From Gammaproteobacteria bacterium (lineage in GTDB: Bacteria; Pseudomonadota; Gammaproteobacteria; Burkholderiales; Sulfuricellaceae), in the NCBI GenBank assembly GCA_018824405.1, contig JAHJGO010000011.1, forward strand, positions 1 through 64,000: a DNA stretch of 64,000 nt. The letters are read 5' to 3'. The notes under the pieces are model-generated. The model was not told the origin of the DNA. It did no database searches and saw only the letters and a list, made by a program, of their open reading frames with translations. The translations under genes and the position numbers were made by a program. Positions 1-7,341 of this stretch are shown piece after piece; position 1 is the first letter of the stretch; each line of letters starts with the position of its first letter.

Positions 1-1191
1 CTGGCAGTCGATGCCTTCTGTCAGGGTGCGCGGGTGCGGCGGGTCGCTGCGCGGAACAACTTCCGCTTCCGGGAAGGAGCGTGCAAAAAGACTCACCAGC
101 CTCGCGTCGCATTCCACAATGACCCGTTTCGCCAAACGGATCGCATCAGGAAAAACGCTGGCAAACAGGATTTCGTCTCCTACACCCTGTTCGCCCCAGA
201 TCAGAAGGGTCTTGCCAGACAGCGATTCGCCTTGCCAGTGGGGGGAGGAAAAGGGACGTTTTTTGCTGCCGCCATCCGGTCTTTTCAGCTCGAGCCGCCA
301 AGGGTATACCTGCCAGCCCTGCGAGAGATCGCCACTCGCCAGCAGGCAAATGGCGAAATCCAGATGCTCCTGTGCGCCATCCGGCCTCAACTTCAGCAAT
401 TGCAGGTAATAAGGAATAGCGCTCGCCCATTCGCCTTCCATGAACAAGGTGCCGGCCAGGTTGCAAATCGCATCGTCGTAAGTCGGCTGAATGCCGAGCG
501 CACGTTCGAAGTGGGCTGTTGCCTCTTTATAGCGCCCTTCGACCTTGAATATTGCCCCCAGGTTGTTCCAGGCTTCCGCAAAGCCGGGCTGCAGGCGCAG
601 CAGTTTCTCGTAGCATGCCTGCGCATCGTTCAGCCTGCCCGCTTCCTTATATGTTGCGCCAAGATTGTTCAGTGCGCTGGCATGCTGCGGATTCAAAGCG
701 AGTACCCGTAGATAATGCCCGATTGCCTCCTCGAACCCCCCCTGCACCTTGAGAAGGTTGGCCAACAGAAACCGGGATTCACTGAAGTCCGGATTCTTTC
801 TCAATACCTTTTCTGCCTGCTCCGCGGCATCTGCCAGCCGACCCATTGCCTGCAGAAGAATGGCCAGGTTGTGGCGGAACATGACTTCCCCCGGTCTGAG
901 TTGCACCGCTTTGCCAATAAGATCCCGCGCTACATCCAGTCTTCCTGCCCCCTGGGCAAGCAGGCCGAGCAGGTGCAGGGCATCCGGATTGTCCGGTTGC
1001 ACCTCCAGCACGCGACGGTAGGCCATTTCTGCCTCGCGCAAGCGACCATTCTGCTGAAGCTGGAGTCCCTGGCGAAGCAGGCCGGTCACGTCGAAAGCCG
1101 ACTTGCCGGCAGAAGGATTGTTTTTACCGCAGCACTGCTTGTATTTCCTGCCGCTCCCGCAGGAGCACGGCGCATTGCGGCTAACAGTCAT
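1..1191 (-). CDS. SEC-C motif and TPR repeat protein with glycosyltransferase-like C-terminus (3' end cut by window)
   Basis: The reading frame is open from an ATG at 1191 to the window edge (397 codons, no stop), so the C-terminus lies outside. The N-terminus carries a zinc-binding SEC-C motif (APCSCGSGRKYKQCCGK). About seven tetratricopeptide repeats follow (NPQHASALNNLGATYKEAGR and similar), roughly residues 35-280. The last visible part (GKTLLIWGEQGVGDEILFAS) resembles the sugar-transferase-like domain found behind TPRs in many betaproteobacterial proteins. TPRs give protein-protein contacts; SEC-C is known from SecA and as a stand-alone metal-binding motif. The substrate is unknown. It is transcribed divergently from the lipoprotein gene at 1449. 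Confidence 0.85.
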   Translation of the reverse strand, partial: MTVSRNAPCSCGSGRKYKQCCGKNNPSAGKSAFDVTGLLRQGLQLQQNGRLREAEMAYRRVLEVQPDNPDALHLLGLLAQGAGRLDVARDLIGKAVQLRPGEVMFRHNLAILLQAMGRLADAAEQAEKVLRKNPDFSESRFLLANLLKVQGGFEEAIGHYLRVLALNPQHASALNNLGATYKEAGRLNDAQACYEKLLRLQPGFAEAWNNLGAIFKVEGRYKEATAHFERALGIQPTYDDAICNLAGTLFMEGEWASAIPYYLQLLKLRPDGAQEHLDFAICLLASGDLSQGWQVYPWRLELKRPDGGSKKRPFSSPHWQGESLSGKTLLIWGEQGVGDEILFASVFPDAIRLAKRVIVECDARLVSLFARSFPEAEVVPRSDPPHPRTLTEGIDCQ

Positions 1192-1448
1192 AAAGCAGTC
1201 AACATTAAGGAAAAGCAGGCATTTTACACCGCAGAGCGTATATTATGGAATTCCGCAGCCCGAAGCGAAGCTCGCCTTGAGAACACGCTATCAGGCGGCT
1301 TGTGATAAAATCCGGCTTCTTTCAGAAGTGTGGAACCTCATCGCGCATTGCAAGGTCTTCCCTCACTTGAAGATGCAACAAGGCGCCTCAAAACCCGACA
1401 TTCGGGATGGCAGACTGTATAACCCTAACTACCAGAAGAACCGAAACC

Positions 1449-1880
1449 ATGCTGATCATGAAATTCTTACATCGTTTATTCCTTCTACTCTTCGTAGTTC
1501 TGCTTGCCGGTTGCGCTCACTTTTCGGCCACGCCCGATGCCGGCGCGCTGCGCGAGCGGGCACAGGCCTACTGGAACGCAAAACTCGCGGGCGATCTGGT
1601 GACGACCTGGAATTTCGAGGAAAGCAGGGCACGGGGCCAGCAAACTCTGGCACAGTATGCAAAGAGCAGCGGCATGATGTTTACCAAGGTCGTAATCACC
1701 GATGTACGCATGGAATCGGATGGAAAGGGGGTGGTCACCATGGAAACCGAATATTTTGTTCCGGGCCTGAAAAGCAGGAAACCACTGCAACAAACCCTAG
1801 TTGATCCTTGGAAGTGGATAGACAATCAGTGGTATCATGTTCAGGTGCGCGCAATCCCGGGAGGGGAGATCACAAAATAG
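1449..1880 (+). CDS. Small putative lipoprotein
   Basis: A 143-residue protein starting MLIMKFLHRLFLLLF and ending its signal peptide in the lipobox LLAGC, with the acylated Cys at residue 22. A second ATG at 1458 would give a cleaner signal peptide of 18 residues. The mature part (ALRERAQAYWNAKLAGDLVT, then a beta-rich stretch with WKWIDNQWYHVQVR) looks like a small NTF2-like or nuclear-transport-factor-fold lipoprotein. That fold is a guess from pattern, not an identified family. It stands alone, divergent from the SEC-C/TPR gene, with no obvious operon partner. Confidence 0.75.
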   Translation: MLIMKFLHRLFLLLFVVLLAGCAHFSATPDAGALRERAQAYWNAKLAGDLVTTWNFEESRARGQQTLAQYAKSSGMMFTKVVITDVRMESDGKGVVTMETEYFVPGLKSRKPLQQTLVDPWKWIDNQWYHVQVRAIPGGEITK

Positions 1881-2086
1881 CAAAACTATCCGGAAAAATG
1901 GCGATTCCAGACAATAACAACATTAGCAGTGTGTCATTTTTGCAACATGTGACGCTTTTTTCCTAATGCATATGTTGCTTTTTAAAACATGCTGTCGTAA
2001 AGTGGCCTCGCCTGTACCTGAAATCGTAGGTGCGAGAGAATTTTTGGATCAAGCGCCACGAAGATAAGTCTCCTGGACAGGGGGAG

Positions 2087-2114
2087 ATTTAAAAAAGTTA
2101 CATTTAAAAAAGTT
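2087..2114 (+). repeat. Tandem 13-bp A-rich direct repeat in the leader of the secreted-protein gene
   Basis: The 13-mer ATTTAAAAAAGTT occurs at 2087-2099 and again at 2102-2114, with a 15-bp period, in the 277-bp leader of the gene at 2158. It could be a regulator site, an UP-like A-tract or an untranslated mRNA feature. No convincing -35/-10 pair was identified around it. Confidence 0.45.
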
Positions 2115-2157
2115 GTTTACTTAACCCGTAGTCAATGCAAACTAAGGAGTATTACTT

Positions 2158-3033
2158 ATGAAAAAGCTTTCTATCGCTCTTGCTGTCGCAGGTGCTTTTG
2201 CCGCAACCGGCGCGAGCGCTGTTGTTATGGGTGAATACGATCAGGGTTGCCTGGTTCCTTCAGCCATCTACTCCGCGTCTACCAACACCGTTGTTGGCAT
2301 TACCGCTCAACACGCTGGTACCGTGTACTGGACATTCTTCGACGTGAACTCCGCTCACGTTTCTGATGGTCAGTTCGCAGTTACAGCCAACGACATGTAC
2401 TCCTACAGCATGTCCGCAATGGCTGGTGCATTGACATCCGGCATCCAAGGTTACCTGACGTTCTCCCACAGCTCTGCTGGCGCCGGCGTTCTGAGCACCT
2501 CCGAGTCCATCGCTTGTAATGCTTTCTACATCACCTCTGGCGATGCAGCTTACATTCCAGCAACCGCTCTGACCACTTCGGACTACACCGCAGCAGCTGC
2601 TGCTAACCTGACCACGCTGGGCGCAACTTCCATCAATGGTCTGAGCATGGGTAGCGGCTACGTTCACACTGGCGCGCCTCTGCGTGCATCCGCTTCCATG
2701 GCAACTCACATTGACTTGCGTTACTGGATCGACGGCGCCACTGGTGGTCGCGATACAGCAACCATCATCTGGACTGCAAACAATGCAATCGGTAACTACA
2801 CCGTCAACATGTACGACGATGCACAGAACCGTCAGTCTGTAACTCTGGCCCTGGCCAATCAGGAACTGAACGTTTACAACCCAGAAGCTCAAATTGGCCG
2901 CCCAGCGACCTTCGTTGATGGCTTCGTGAACTTCAGCCTGAGCACCGCTCTGGCAACTGGCATCCTGTCCTACAGCGTGGTTTCCGACCCTGCTTTCGGC
3001 GCGACCCAGACTCTGATGAACGCATCCCGCTAA
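2158..3033 (+). CDS. Secreted protein of unknown function, probably highly expressed
   Basis: A 291-residue protein with a textbook Sec signal peptide (MKKLSIALAVAGAFAATGASA, cleaved near residue 21). A strong ribosome site (TAAGGAGT) lies 7-8 bases before the ATG. The mature chain is Ala/Ser/Thr-rich and poor in charged residues, with only two cysteines, and reads like a beta-rich extracellular or surface protein. Codon choice is unlike its neighbours: it strongly favours GCT, GTT, CTG, AAC and TCC, as expected for a very abundant protein. The gene is monocistronic, with a long leader and a strong terminator at 3089. No family was recognised. Candidates are a surface-layer, matrix or T2SS-exported structural protein. 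Confidence 0.8.
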   Translation: MKKLSIALAVAGAFAATGASAVVMGEYDQGCLVPSAIYSASTNTVVGITAQHAGTVYWTFFDVNSAHVSDGQFAVTANDMYSYSMSAMAGALTSGIQGYLTFSHSSAGAGVLSTSESIACNAFYITSGDAAYIPATALTTSDYTAAAAANLTTLGATSINGLSMGSGYVHTGAPLRASASMATHIDLRYWIDGATGGRDTATIIWTANNAIGNYTVNMYDDAQNRQSVTLALANQELNVYNPEAQIGRPATFVDGFVNFSLSTALATGILSYSVVSDPAFGATQTLMNASR

Positions 3034-3088
3034 GTCAGCAGTTAGCATCATATTGCTGGCGGGCGCCTCGGCACTCGCCAGCAACAGG

Positions 3089-3116
3089 AAAAGGAACCTT
3101 CGGGTTCCTTTTTTTG
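3089..3116 (+). terminator. Rho-independent terminator with UUCG tetraloop
   Basis: An 8-bp stem AAGGAACC / GGTTCCTT (3091-3098 with 3103-3110) is closed by the loop TTCG and followed by a T run to 3115, about 55 bases after the stop of the secreted-protein gene. A second hairpin, GCTGGCG / CGCCAGC (3055-3061 with 3076-3082), sits just before it and may protect the mRNA 3' end. Confidence 0.9.
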
Positions 3117-3152
3117 TTAGAATAATTGCGTTCAAATATTCGTGACGATCCC

Positions 3153-4277
3153 ATGATTAACCGACTGACCCGCTTCTCCACCATTCTTGTACTATTACCT
3201 CTACTGGCTGGTTGTCTTCAGGCTTCTGCGCCGGTTAAACCTGCTGGTATCGAAGGCCCGGTAGCACGTGAAATACAGATCGATGCTCCATGGTCGGCAT
3301 CCGCAATCGTTACGCCTGCAGGTGAAACGTTGATCGCGGCCATCAGCCACCGCGACAATTATCTCGAAATCTGGAAACTCAACCCTGACCGCACGCTCGT
3401 GAGCCTCTCACGGGACGACGCGACCAATTATCATCCCGACTCCGTACGCTGGGCGAGCCCGACAGAGTTGTATGTAGCTGCAGAAGGCACCAGCAAGGTG
3501 CAGCGCTGGACATTCACCAATAACAAATTGAAGCTGGCGGACATTATTCCCGCCGATCACCCACCGGTTGCACTGACCCTGGGCGACCTGGACCAGGATG
3601 GGCGCCTAGAAGTTGTTTCCGGCCCTTACGCCGGAAAAACCTTGACCATCTTTTGGGGCCAGGCTGACAGGCAATTTAAAGCTCAATATCTTGCCGCGGA
3701 CTTTGTTCCGCAATATGCGCGCATCGTTGACTGGGACGGCGACGGCAAACCCGACCTCGTCTGGAGCGAATATGATGCCGGCTCGATCAGATTAGCCCGC
3801 AATATGGGGCAGCGGAAATTCGAGATGACCCTGCTTCAGAAAGCAGGTCCGGGCAAAACCCGCCAACTGGCTGTGGGCGACCTCGACAACGATGGTCATC
3901 CGGACCTGGCTGTGGCACTGGAAACCGGGAAAGCGGCACGCATCCTGTTTAACGACGGCAAGGGCGGCATTCGCAGCACGCTTGAAATTCCCGCGCCACT
4001 ATATGGTTATAGCGCAGTTGCAATCGGCCAAGAGCACGGCCAGCCCATTCTGGCATTGAGCGAGAATGGCAGGGTCGTTCTGGCGCGCCCCAGGGATGGC
4101 AATCCGCGCGAAGCATGGGAGAGACGCGGCCTATCTGCCGGTGCTCTGCCGCTTGACATGCAATTCATAGACCTGGACCGTGACGGGCATCTCGACCTGC
4201 TGGTAGCAAATTCGGCTGACACCTCCGTGCAGTTGATCTTTGGGCCATTATGGAAAAACGCAAAGCCGATTCCATGA
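3153..4277 (+). CDS. FG-GAP/VCBS-repeat lipoprotein
   Basis: A 374-residue protein beginning MINRLTRFSTILVLLPLLAGC, with lipobox Cys21. The body contains at least four calcium-binding-type FG-GAP/VCBS loops of the form D-x-D-x-D-G: LGDLDQDGRLEVVSG, VDWDGDGKPDLVWSE, VGDLDNDGHPDLAVA and IDLDRDGHLDLLVAN. These predict a beta-propeller at the envelope. A TTG 27 bases upstream would extend the frame but would spoil the signal peptide, so the ATG is chosen. The stop overlaps the next start (ATGA at 4274-4277), so it forms an operon with the prolyl isomerase and acyltransferase genes. Its ligand is unknown; polysaccharide or protein binding at the surface is inferred. Confidence 0.85.
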   Translation: MINRLTRFSTILVLLPLLAGCLQASAPVKPAGIEGPVAREIQIDAPWSASAIVTPAGETLIAAISHRDNYLEIWKLNPDRTLVSLSRDDATNYHPDSVRWASPTELYVAAEGTSKVQRWTFTNNKLKLADIIPADHPPVALTLGDLDQDGRLEVVSGPYAGKTLTIFWGQADRQFKAQYLAADFVPQYARIVDWDGDGKPDLVWSEYDAGSIRLARNMGQRKFEMTLLQKAGPGKTRQLAVGDLDNDGHPDLAVALETGKAARILFNDGKGGIRSTLEIPAPLYGYSAVAIGQEHGQPILALSENGRVVLARPRDGNPREAWERRGLSAGALPLDMQFIDLDRDGHLDLLVANSADTSVQLIFGPLWKNAKPIP

Positions 4278-5140
4278 AAACAATAATTATCCTTTTGGCA
4301 TTTTTTTTTGCGGGTTTTACCGCCGGGCCTCTCTGGGCGGAATCGAAGCAGGATAATCCTGCCCTTGCCACCATTGGCGACAATCTGACCATAACCAAGT
4401 TCGACGTAATTAACTACGCCCGCCCGTTACCAAATCTTTATCCCTACCTGACGATACCCGGCGGACCAAAACGTATTCTCGATGACATGATCAGGACACG
4501 CCTCCTGATCATGGAAGGAGAGCGCCTCGGCATGCCTCGACCTGGACCCGAAAGTGGCGGCGACACTGCTTATGCCATTGCTGTGCGCCTGCGCCTTGCG
4601 CCACGCTGCGCTTTGCCTGATGAGCCTGTGATTCATGCGTACTACAATGCTCATCCTGAACAGTTTTCAACACCGTTATTTTTGCGTCTGAACCGCTTCG
4701 GCCTTAAATATACTTCAGAGAATCGCGAGAAGATTCAGGCTCGTCTTCAATCTCTTGCCGCTCAGCTTGTCAAAGGCGAGGTGACATTTGCTGCGATTGC
4801 TGCAGATAGCGATGATGAATTTGACAGGTTTCGTAAGGGCGACCTGGGATATGTGGCGCAAGATGACGCATCCAATCCAATCATGGCAGCGCTGGCCAAG
4901 GCGGGCACAGGACAGATTGTCGGCCCACTGGAGCAGGGAGAAATGCTTTACCTGTACCAGATCACCGGGCGTCGCGAACCTCTTCCCGAGTCTTACGAAA
5001 ATATAAAAGCAGCAGTAGCTGAGAAACAGCAGGCCGATTGTTACAGACAGCGCGCGGAAGACATGTTCAACACCTTGAAGCAGCGCTGGCCGGTCAAGAT
5101 TCTGCTGGACAACATCGACACCCCATTTGAAGCCAGATAG
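4274..5140 (+). CDS. Periplasmic parvulin-type peptidyl-prolyl isomerase (SurA/EpsD-like)
   Basis: A 288-residue protein with an N-terminal signal peptide (MKTIIILLAFFFAGFTAG). A SurA-like helical chaperone part (ILDDMIRTRLLIMEGERLGM) is followed by a PpiC-type domain at roughly residues 130-240, with the family signature DRFRKGDLGYVAQDDASNP. It probably helps fold an exported or outer-membrane protein, perhaps the lipoprotein encoded before it, with which it is translationally coupled by a 4-base overlap. EpsD-type isomerases occur in exopolysaccharide clusters, so such a role is possible but not shown. Confidence 0.8.
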   Translation: MKTIIILLAFFFAGFTAGPLWAESKQDNPALATIGDNLTITKFDVINYARPLPNLYPYLTIPGGPKRILDDMIRTRLLIMEGERLGMPRPGPESGGDTAYAIAVRLRLAPRCALPDEPVIHAYYNAHPEQFSTPLFLRLNRFGLKYTSENREKIQARLQSLAAQLVKGEVTFAAIAADSDDEFDRFRKGDLGYVAQDDASNPIMAALAKAGTGQIVGPLEQGEMLYLYQITGRREPLPESYENIKAAVAEKQQADCYRQRAEDMFNTLKQRWPVKILLDNIDTPFEAR

Positions 5141-5171
5141 CGCGGCAGGCGCAGGCTTCACGGCTTCGGAC

Positions 5172-5792
5172 ATGGCAAACCATCTGCACGGCATCCCGGG
5201 CTTTCTGTCGGTCTACCCTGGCATCGACCATATCGGGCTGGACTGCCGCATATCAGCGTCCGTCACCATCATGAGGCACCCGTGTTCCGAGCCTCGTGCC
5301 GGCATCATTATGGGTGACCGCGTGAGCCTTTACGACCACGTGCGACTGGTTATTGGTGATCCAGCCCAGCACCCTGACACAGGCATTTCTTTTGGCAACG
5401 ATGTGATCGTGAACGTTGGCAGTTATCTTTCCGGTGAGGGTGGCCTTGAAATTGGTGATGAAGTTTTGATCGGCTCTCACGTTCACATCCTTTCTGCCGG
5501 TCATGTCATTGATGGTGCCGATGCCAGCATCTGGCGCAACCCCATCAGTCATGGAAAAATTCGTATCGGCAACGGCGCCTGGATTGCAGCGGGTGCCACT
5601 ATCCTGCAAGGGATTGCCATCGGTGAGGGCGCAGTGGTGGGCGCAGGCGCTGTCGTTACCCGCTCGGTCCCGCCATACGCGGTGGTTGCAGGCAACCCCG
5701 CCCGCCTGATTCGATACCGCAAAGGCTTTGAGCCCTGCAAAAAAAATGGCCTGCGGGCATTTTATGAATCAATTATCCGCAAGCTCAGGTAA
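5172..5792 (+). CDS. Hexapeptide-repeat (left-handed beta-helix) acyltransferase
   Basis: A 206-residue protein made of hexapeptide repeats (IGDEVLIGSHVHILSAGHVI, then IRIGNGAWIAAGATIL). It has the C-terminal signature VVAGNPARLIRYR typical of Maa/NodL/WcaF-type O-acetyltransferases. The histidine in GSHVHILSAGH is a candidate catalytic or substrate-binding residue. These enzymes form trimers and acetylate sugars with acetyl-CoA in the cytoplasm. The start is uncertain: ATG at 5172 is used, but the frame is open back to a TTG at 5127 that overlaps the upstream gene. It closes the three-gene operon starting at 3153. Confidence 0.8.
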   Translation: MANHLHGIPGFLSVYPGIDHIGLDCRISASVTIMRHPCSEPRAGIIMGDRVSLYDHVRLVIGDPAQHPDTGISFGNDVIVNVGSYLSGEGGLEIGDEVLIGSHVHILSAGHVIDGADASIWRNPISHGKIRIGNGAWIAAGATILQGIAIGEGAVVGAGAVVTRSVPPYAVVAGNPARLIRYRKGFEPCKKNGLRAFYESIIRKLR

Positions 5793-5836
5793 TATTCAGC
5801 TGGATTGTCTGTTAAAAACTGCTTTGCATTACCCCT

Positions 5837-5876
5837 GCCCATCCTTCCCTCGCTCGTGGGGGAAAGGGCTTTTTTC
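5837..5876 (+). terminator. Probable terminator after the lipoprotein/isomerase/acyltransferase operon
   Basis: Outer pairs GCCC/GGGC (5837-5840 with 5866-5869) and inner pairs TTCCC/GGGAA (5845-5849 with 5860-5864) make a bulged hairpin followed directly by TTTTTT. It lies about 45 bases after the acyltransferase stop. Confidence 0.5.
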
Positions 5877-5984
5877 CTTCTCTCTTTTTCGCGTCGAGAG
5901 AGGACTCAAGCAATTGGTGCAGGATATTTTTTCGAATGGACAGACCGAGATTAAGATTCGTATTACGAATAACGGGAGATTTTC

Positions 5985-6599
5985 ATGAAGCGCTTAGGAT
6001 TGTTCTTGGTCATTGCATCCACGCTGCTATTTCAGTCCGGCGTGTCCTGGTCCGCCACTTATACCATGAAAATAACGATCAGCATGCCCAAGGGCAGCGC
6101 AGGTGAGAAACCTGCATCTACCCAGCCTGCAAGTACGAAATTCTCCCCCTGCAACAATGACGGCATCATTGATGCTGTCACCTTTACCATGGCCTATAAC
6201 GCCGGCACCACTGTTGCGGACCTGAAGGATGTCTATATCATCCTTTACACCCCCAACGGGACCAACACAACCCTCCCCACTTATCAAATCGCCACCCGCT
6301 ATTCTGGCAATACCTCCGGCGTGAGCTTTGTGCAGCGCTGGAATCTTGCTGATTTCAACCCGGCTACTGACATCTATCTGCCCAGTGAAAAGAATGTGGG
6401 GGGTGCGATTAGCGAAACACTGGTTGCCTCCTCACTGGCTCTCGAAGGCGTTCCCGTAGGCACCTGGCAACTGGTGGGGATTATCGCAGATCGATTGACG
6501 ATGGATCTGGATGACCCCTCCACCTGGGAAGCTTGGGACGTCGGCACGGTCGTCCTCAGAAAACCATGGGTTGGCAATAAAAACTCTGCCTGTCTGTAA
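5985..6599 (+). CDS. Secreted protein of unknown function
   Basis: A 204-residue protein with signal peptide MKRLGLFLVIASTLLFQSGV and probable cleavage after SWSA. A ribosome site (GGGAG) precedes the ATG. The mature part has two cysteines (one in FSPCNNDGIIDAV, one near the C-terminus in NKNSACL) and beta-sandwich-like stretches such as VYIILYTPNG and GTWQLVGIIADR. No family was recognised. It converges with the Cys-rich membrane protein gene on the other strand, with a long inverted repeat between them. A T2SS substrate or minor surface protein is possible from context only. Confidence 0.7.
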   Translation: MKRLGLFLVIASTLLFQSGVSWSATYTMKITISMPKGSAGEKPASTQPASTKFSPCNNDGIIDAVTFTMAYNAGTTVADLKDVYIILYTPNGTNTTLPTYQIATRYSGNTSGVSFVQRWNLADFNPATDIYLPSEKNVGGAISETLVASSLALEGVPVGTWQLVGIIADRLTMDLDDPSTWEAWDVGTVVLRKPWVGNKNSACL

Positions 6600-6644
6600 G
6601 GCGCCTCTCTTATCGAAATTTCTGCCTTACAGACATGGCAGAGT
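6583..6644. terminator. Long inverted repeat spanning both stop codons of convergent genes
   Basis: The left arm 6583-6602 and right arm 6624-6644 are perfect complements over 20 bp except for one bulged T at 6636; the core is TGTCTGTAAGGC / GCCTTACAGACA. The left arm contains the stop of the + gene and the right arm ends at the stop of the - gene. It fits a bidirectional transcription stop or mRNA-protecting hairpin, though no T run is seen on either side. Confidence 0.6.
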
Positions 6645-7297
6645 CAATTGGCAGAAATGCACCCTCTGCCCGGATTGACACGGTCGCAAACTTGCCCGTA
6701 GGGACAGCAGCAGCAACTCGATGCGCAGGAAGACCCGGTTTCTCCCGGGCAACCATTGGTGGCTTGACAACAGGATTGCGCTTGGCCACATATGCTGGCA
6801 CTTTCGTCGCTGTTGTCGCCGCAGTCGTTCGAGCTATTGCAGACCTTGCTGGCACAAACCAAACTGCCATTGCCGCAGGTGAAGATGCCGGAAGTACATC
6901 CGGGTATGGTCGTCGTTACATCCGCCGGCAATGGCTTACTGGAGGAAGGCCGGGGTGTCGAGCTCATTCCCCGCTCCACCATCTTGTCTATGCAAGCCCC
7001 GCCATAAGACGTAACCACGCTATTGACGTCAGGAGCCACATCGACTGCATTGATCAGTTGCGCTCCGGCGCCAGCAACCTTGAACTGGTTATTGCGGGCA
7101 TTCATTGCCGCGTTCATTTCCGCATCTGAAATCGGCTCATTCTTGATAATCTTTTCGACAACATTATCCTGTGCCGCCTGCTGGCCCTGGATTACCTTGA
7201 TCATCAGCGTGCCCGCTGTTCCCACGACGGCGACAGTCACGATGAAGACCAAGAACAGTGCGCCAGCCTGTTTCTTTAGTGTTTTTAACAGTTTCAT
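6644..7297 (-). CDS. Membrane-anchored Cys-rich protein with LDL-receptor-class-A-like motif
   Basis: A 217-residue protein starting MKLLKTLKKQ, with GGGAG 8 bases before the ATG. One hydrophobic helix at about residues 11-35 (AGALFLVFIVTVAVVGTAGT) anchors the protein or acts as an uncleaved signal. Residues 134-170 have six cysteines spaced C-x6-C-x6-C-x4-C-x5-C-x10-C and end in NDCGDNSDE. This matches the calcium-binding DCxDxSDE box of LDLa repeats, a family best known from animals. A second Cys-rich tail follows (CC at 176-177, CCCC at 195-198, last Cys 213). It lies 44 bases downstream of the GWWW/BamE-like gene, so probably in the same operon. A periplasmic or surface protein with several disulfides is inferred. 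Confidence 0.75.
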   Translation of the reverse strand: MKLLKTLKKQAGALFLVFIVTVAVVGTAGTLMIKVIQGQQAAQDNVVEKIIKNEPISDAEMNAAMNARNNQFKVAGAGAQLINAVDVAPDVNSVVTSYGGACIDKMVERGMSSTPRPSSSKPLPADVTTTIPGCTSGIFTCGNGSLVCASKVCNSSNDCGDNSDESASICGQAQSCCQATNGCPGETGSSCASSCCCCPYGQVCDRVNPGRGCISAN

Positions 7298-7341
7298 TTT
7301 GATTCTCCCAGAGTTGCACCATTCCACCAAGTGAACGGCTG

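Noticed and set aside
2260-3135. A 291-codon frame opposite the secreted-protein gene
   Set aside because: The composition is Cys/Gly/Val-rich without any domain, and the sense gene has a signal peptide, ribosome site and terminator.
3126-3152. TTG start extending the VCBS lipoprotein by nine residues
   Set aside because: It would place charged residues before the signal peptide; the ATG at 3153 gives a normal lipoprotein signal.
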